From assembly GCF_029892065.1 (NCBI RefSeq), contig NZ_CP120373.1:3231001-3295000 (forward strand): a stretch of DNA of 64,000 nt. The letters run 5' to 3'. Each line of letters begins with the position of its first letter. Positions within the stretch are counted from its first letter, which is position 1. This DNA is from Sinorhizobium garamanticum. GTDB taxonomy: Bacteria; Pseudomonadota; Alphaproteobacteria; Rhizobiales; Rhizobiaceae. The notes under the pieces are model-generated. The model saw only the letters and a program-made list of their open reading frames with translations. It was not told where the DNA came from and ran no database searches. Made by a program: the position numbers and the translations under genes. Of the stretch, positions 60,979-64,000 are shown in pieces.

Positions 60979-60997
60979 TATAGGGTACTCCCCTATA
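60979..60997. promoter_or_regulatory. DmeR-type operator touching the dmeR start
   Basis: TATAGGGTACTCCCCTATA: arms TATAGGG and CCCTATA around a short GTACTCC-type centre. It resembles the G/C-tract sites of RcnR/DmeR-family repressors and ends 2 bp before the ATG at 61000, so a bound repressor would cover the ribosome site and start. Confidence 0.6.
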
Positions 60998-60999
60998 CT

Positions 61000-61290
61000 A
61001 TGCACACGATCCGAAACCAAGCCAAACTGCTCGCCCGCGTCCGTCGCCTCAAGGGGCAGATGGAGGCGATCGAACGTGCGCTCGAGGCCGAGCGGCCCTG
61101 TGGCGAAGTTCTCAATCTGGTGGCCTCCGTGCGCGGCGCCGTCCAAGGCCTCACAGTCGAGCTGATCGAGGATCATATTCGCGAGCACGTTGCCGCCCCG
61201 GGGACGGGCGACGATCTTGAGCAGGAACAGCGTGCCCGCGAGCAGGGCGCCGACGAGCTGATCGAAGTCGTCAGGAGATACCTGAAATGA
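61000..61290 (+). CDS. dmeR: Metal-sensing repressor, CsoR/RcnR family (DmeR)
   Basis: 96 residues. All-helical family with MHTIRNQAKLLARVRRLKGQ, MEAIERALEAERPCGEVLNL and IEDHIREHVAAPG. His2 plus the Cys of RPCGEV and the His residues of ELIEDHIREHV are the metal-sensing set of RcnR/DmeR-type Ni/Co sensors. It represses its own operon until Co2+ or Ni2+ binds. The stop overlaps the dmeF start (ATGA). The palindrome at 60979-60997 is its probable operator. Confidence 0.85.
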   Translation: MHTIRNQAKLLARVRRLKGQMEAIERALEAERPCGEVLNLVASVRGAVQGLTVELIEDHIREHVAAPGTGDDLEQEQRAREQGADELIEVVRRYLK

Positions 61291-62258
61291 GCAAGACCCA
61301 CGCTTCCGCTTCGAACGGGCACGATCATGTCTTTCTCGGCGACAATCACCAGCGCAACGAGCGTCGCACCTGGTTCGTCATTGCGCTGACGGCGGCGATG
61401 ATGGTGGCGGAAATCGCGGCGGGCACGTATTACGGCTCGATGGCCCTCGTCGCCGATGGTTGGCATATGTCGACGCATGCCGCCGCCATGCTGATTGCGG
61501 CGTTCGCCTATCTTTACGCCCGACGTAACGCCCGCAACCGGCGTTTCACCTTCGGCACCGGCAAACTCGGCGATCTCGCCGGCTTTGCGAGCGCGATCGT
61601 GCTGGCGCTAATCGCGCTGTTGATCGGCTGGGAAAGCCTTCTCCGCCTGCTGAACCCGGTTGCGATCAGCTTCCCGCAGGCGATTTCCGTCGCCGTGCTC
61701 GGCCTCGCCGTCAATCTCGTCAGCGCCTGGCTGCTGCGCGATGACCACTCCCATCATCACCACGGTCACGATCATCATCATCAGCACCACCATGACGATC
61801 ATGATCATGCGCACGGAGCGGCTGGCCACGGCCGTGACAACAATCTGCGCGCCGCCTATCTGCATGTGCTTGCGGATGCGTTGACCTCGGTTCTGGCGAT
61901 CGTCGCGCTGACGGCGGGAAGCCTCTATGGCTGGATCTGGCTCGATCCGTTGATGGGTGTGGTCGGCGCCCTGGTGATTGCCCGCTGGTCGGCCGGCCTG
62001 ATCCGAGACGCTGGCAGCGTCCTTCTGGATTACCTTCCGGCCGGCGAGGACTTGCCTGAGGAAATCCGCGCCGCGATCGAGAAGGACGGCGACCGCATCA
62101 CTGATCTCCACGTCTGGCAGCTCGGCCCCGGTCATCACGGCGCCATCGTCTCGCTGGTGACGAAAAACCCGCAAAGCCCGTCGCTCTATCGCGACAAGCT
62201 CGCGCATCTGCACGAACTTTCCCATGTGACGGTCGAAGTCGAGCGCCTGGCGGCATGA
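61287..62258 (+). CDS. dmeF: Cation diffusion facilitator DmeF (Co2+/Ni2+ exporter)
   Basis: 323 residues, six helices. Metal-site motifs: LVADGWHMSTH (Asp57, His60) and HVLADALT (His193, Asp197). A His-rich loop spans about residues 153-181 (HSHHHHGHDHHHQHHHDDHD). The C-terminal cytoplasmic domain includes ITDLHVWQLGPGHHGAIVSL. The family exports Co2+ and Ni2+ in exchange for protons. The dmeRF pair is known from Rhizobium leguminosarum (established). It overlaps dmeR by 4 nt. Confidence 0.9.
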   Translation: MSKTHASASNGHDHVFLGDNHQRNERRTWFVIALTAAMMVAEIAAGTYYGSMALVADGWHMSTHAAAMLIAAFAYLYARRNARNRRFTFGTGKLGDLAGFASAIVLALIALLIGWESLLRLLNPVAISFPQAISVAVLGLAVNLVSAWLLRDDHSHHHHGHDHHHQHHHDDHDHAHGAAGHGRDNNLRAAYLHVLADALTSVLAIVALTAGSLYGWIWLDPLMGVVGALVIARWSAGLIRDAGSVLLDYLPAGEDLPEEIRAAIEKDGDRITDLHVWQLGPGHHGAIVSLVTKNPQSPSLYRDKLAHLHELSHVTVEVERLAA

Positions 62259-62281
62259 CTTCGGCGCTCCTTCGGGCTACT

Positions 62282-62381
62282 TCATGTCTCCTTAAATCGT
62301 AACCGGTTTAAGGACAAAAACATGCGCAATTCAAAGTGCTACAGCGTCCTCTGTGCGTCTGAAAGACGTACGGCGCTGTAG
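62282..62381. repeat. RIME-like two-hairpin repeat, complete copy
   Basis: tcatgtctccttaaatcgta, accggtttaaggacaaaaac, atgcgcaattcaaagtgcta, cagcgtcctctgtgcgtctg, aaagacgtacggcgctgtag. It lies 23 bp after dmeF. Confidence 0.85.
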
Positions 62382-62524
62382 ACGGTGGCAGGCCGCGGCT
62401 GCCGCCTATCCGACGCGACCGCGGGTTGCGTCGAGGTGTGGCGGGAAGTCGCAGCAAGTTGCTTCTGGAACGCAAGCATCCATTAGGTTATCGAACGTAC
62501 CAAGGCGCTCTAAGGAAGACGCGT

Positions 62525-63584
62525 GTGAACGGTACGATGCATTTTTTCAACAGTCTGGGTCTGATGGCGTTGCTGGCCATCTTCTACGGCTCGTTGCTGC
62601 GCCGGCGCATGTCAGCGACGCTCCGCAAGGCGGTCATGGGCGTGCTGTTCGGAGGTGCGGCGGCGATCGCGGTTCTCCAGCCGATCTATCTCGGCTCCGG
62701 CGTGCTGGTCGATGCGCGCAACCTCATCGTCGGCTGCGCTTGTGCTTTCTTCGGTCCGCTCGGCGCTTCGGCAACCCTTGTCATTACGGCGATCGCTCGC
62801 GTCCATGCCGGCGGGCCTGGCATCGATGGTGATTGCCTATCTGATGGGAGCTGCGTGGGAGCGGTCGGTGCGACCGCGCTTGAATAGCACCTTCCTAAGC
62901 TTCCTTGCGCTCGGCGCGATGATTTCCGTGAGCCTGCTCGGCACAGTGCTGCTGCCTGCCGATCTGCGAATGAAACTGCTCACGGAGGTCGGCCTCTTCA
63001 GCACTGGCTTCAATCTCCTGGGCGCGGTTGTTCTCGGCAGTTTCATCGAAAGGGAACGGCGGCACGCAGCGCGCGAGTCGAGACTGAGCAACGAAGCAAA
63101 GACCGATCCGCTGACCGGTCTTCTGAACCGGCGCAGCTTCCAGGAGCGCTACGAACGCCAGACGCAGGGACGCAACCGCACCGGTTCGGCCCTGCTGGTG
63201 GTCGATCTCGACCATTTCAAGAGCGTCAACGACGCCAACGGCCACGACGTCGGGGACATCGTGCTGCAATCCGTGGGACGCCTTTTGACCGAGACGGTGC
63301 GGCAAAGCGATGTCGTTGCCAGAATAGGCGGCGAGGAGTTCGTCGTTTTCCTGCCCAACACGGAACTCGGCAACGCACGGCTTTTGGCGGAGCGTATACG
63401 ACAGAATGTCCAGCGAGCAGGTGTCGAGGTCGAAGGCAGGCAAATCAGGATCACAACCAGCGTCGGCGGGCACTGGCATCACGGCATCGTCGACCTTGCT
63501 GTGGCGCTGAAACGGGCTGACATCGCCCTTTACCGGGCGAAGGAAGGCGGCCGCAACCGCGTGGAGTTCAGCCCGGCGGCCTGA
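62525..63584 (+). pseudogene. Membrane diguanylate cyclase (5TM plus GGDEF), frameshifted
   Basis: The first frame from GTG 62525 (AAGGA 8 bp upstream; ATG 62537 also possible) gives MHFFNSLGLMALLAIFYGSL, GVLVDARNLIVGCACAFFG and TAIARVHAGG, a 5TMR-LYT-type membrane sensor. At about 62805-62825 it leaves the family; the next frame continues GLASMVIAYLMGAAWERSV, more helices and a GGDEF domain (KTDPLTGLLNRRSFQERYER, VVDLDHFKSVNDANGHDVGD, RIGGEEFVVFLP). The catalytic residues are intact. One or two bases near ggcgggcctggc account for the shift. Whole length would be about 350 residues. Confidence 0.8.
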
Positions 63585-63590
63585 GCGCCT

Positions 63591-63627
63591 GCTGCATGTT
63601 TCCTTGAACGTAGTCGATTTAAGGACG
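63591..63627. repeat. RIME-like repeat, AT-rich half
   Basis: tgctgcatgtttccttgaac, gtagtcgatttaaggac; only the AT-rich module is present, 7 bp after the GGDEF stop. Confidence 0.7.
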
Positions 63628-63755
63628 AGGCCTTCGTGATGGATGTGAGGAAAGAAGCCGATTTTGCGGCGGCCATCCGGAGAAACTGATCAGGGTGGCC
63701 GCAGATCGTCGCCCGTCTGCATGACCGAAAGTCGTCCGCGGCACCCGCAAACAAA

Positions 63756-63783
63756 AAGGGCATTCCGTTTAGGGAATGCCCTT
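63756..63783 (-). terminator. Rho-independent terminator of the DUF1127-like gene
   Basis: AAGGGCATTCC (63756-63766) pairs perfectly with GGAATGCCCTT (63773-63783) around GTTTAG. Read on the minus strand, the stem is followed by TTTTTG, a proper T run. It lies 52 nt after the stop of the minus-strand gene. Confidence 0.85.
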
Positions 63784-63835
63784 CAGAGGTCAAGTCTTGC
63801 CCTACATCGGGCGGGGGGATATTTGGCGTCGGCGC

Positions 63836-64000
63836 TCATTGTTCGCTCTTATGGGCCTCATGCACCTCGTCGTCCGCGGACGGGAAGCCGATATCCTTCA
63901 GCGTGTCGTAGGACAGGCTTTCCAGGACGACTTCATTGCGGTGCCGCTTCCAGGCGGCCCAGGCGCGGGCGCGCAAGTTGAAGAGGCCGGGCAGGGCGGA
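63836..64000 (-). CDS. DUF1127-like small protein, C-terminal part
   Basis: 54 visible residues, open to the right edge: SALPGLFNLRARAWAAWKRH, RNEVVLESLSYDTLKDIGFP, then an acidic tail SADDEVHEAHKSEQ. The LESLSYDTLKDIGFPSAD segment is the DUF1127 (YjiS-like) hallmark. In alphaproteobacteria these small basic proteins affect phosphate, carbon and RNA metabolism (established for a few). The start lies outside the window. A strong terminator follows. Confidence 0.7.
   Translation of the reverse strand, partial: SALPGLFNLRARAWAAWKRHRNEVVLESLSYDTLKDIGFPSADDEVHEAHKSEQ

Noticed and set aside
61741..61830. Catcat-rich stretch in dmeF considered as a microsatellite
   Set aside because: It encodes the His-rich metal loop typical of DmeF-type exporters and keeps frame.

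Overview
The window looks like a Sinorhizobium/Ensifer-type alphaproteobacterial chromosome (inference). The reasons are high GC, rhizobial gene families (PPK2, a MloK1-like channel, the dmeR-dmeF pair, many class III cyclases) and many copies of a two-hairpin intergenic repeat resembling the rhizobial RIME elements. No tRNA, rRNA or CRISPR was seen.

Positions 1-11190 hold a decayed prophage mixed with small host-like genes. Phage parts, in order: the end of a packaging gene, a large terminase with a single-base frameshift, a portal N-terminus joined directly to a tail-fibre C-terminus (the genes between are missing), a tail accessory gene, a glycosyltransferase, a broken higA antitoxin, an endolysin, an overlapping Rz/Rz1-like spanin pair and a DUF1515 protein. 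Small membrane proteins, lipoproteins, a GFA protein and repeats lie between them.

Positions 11467-23907: four tandem paralogous lipoprotein genes (about 11.9-13.4 kb); an SLC13-type transporter; a polysaccharide deacetylase divergent from a LysR regulator; a cobalamin riboswitch heading an operon of DUF1636 protein, ABC ATPase, binding protein and, after a repeat-filled gap, permease; a frameshifted alpha/beta hydrolase; an Lrp regulator; and DUF924.

Positions 23946-38121: a GFA protein; a zinc-finger/HTH regulator with tandem palindromic operators; a SulP remnant; an HlyD-type pair; a large MscS channel; a DUF4168 protein; PPK2; a secreted protein; an AraC regulator; and a complete three-subunit periplasmic aldehyde oxidoreductase (paoABC type).

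Positions 38344-53338 are rich in signalling: an ionotropic-glutamate-receptor-like protein, a CHASE2 adenylate cyclase convergent with a FecR protein, a CBS protein, a RibD-like reductase, a GlxA-type regulator, a methyltransferase, DinB, a MloK1-like cyclic-nucleotide-gated K+ channel, a peroxiredoxin-like protein, a third GFA protein and a second class III cyclase. Two cyclases and a CNG channel within 13 kb suggest a cAMP theme (inference).

Positions 53460-64000: an RTX protein behind an AT-rich upstream region, a 277-bp MITE-like element, a Hint-domain protein, two tandem-receiver proteins (one with GGDEF), a GlxA/AraC regulator, the dmeRF metal-efflux operon with a palindrome touching its start codon, a frameshifted 5TM-GGDEF gene and the end of a DUF1127-like gene with a clear terminator. 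Several genes are broken by what looks like one missing base, often in a G or C run, so recent decay and sequence error both need considering.
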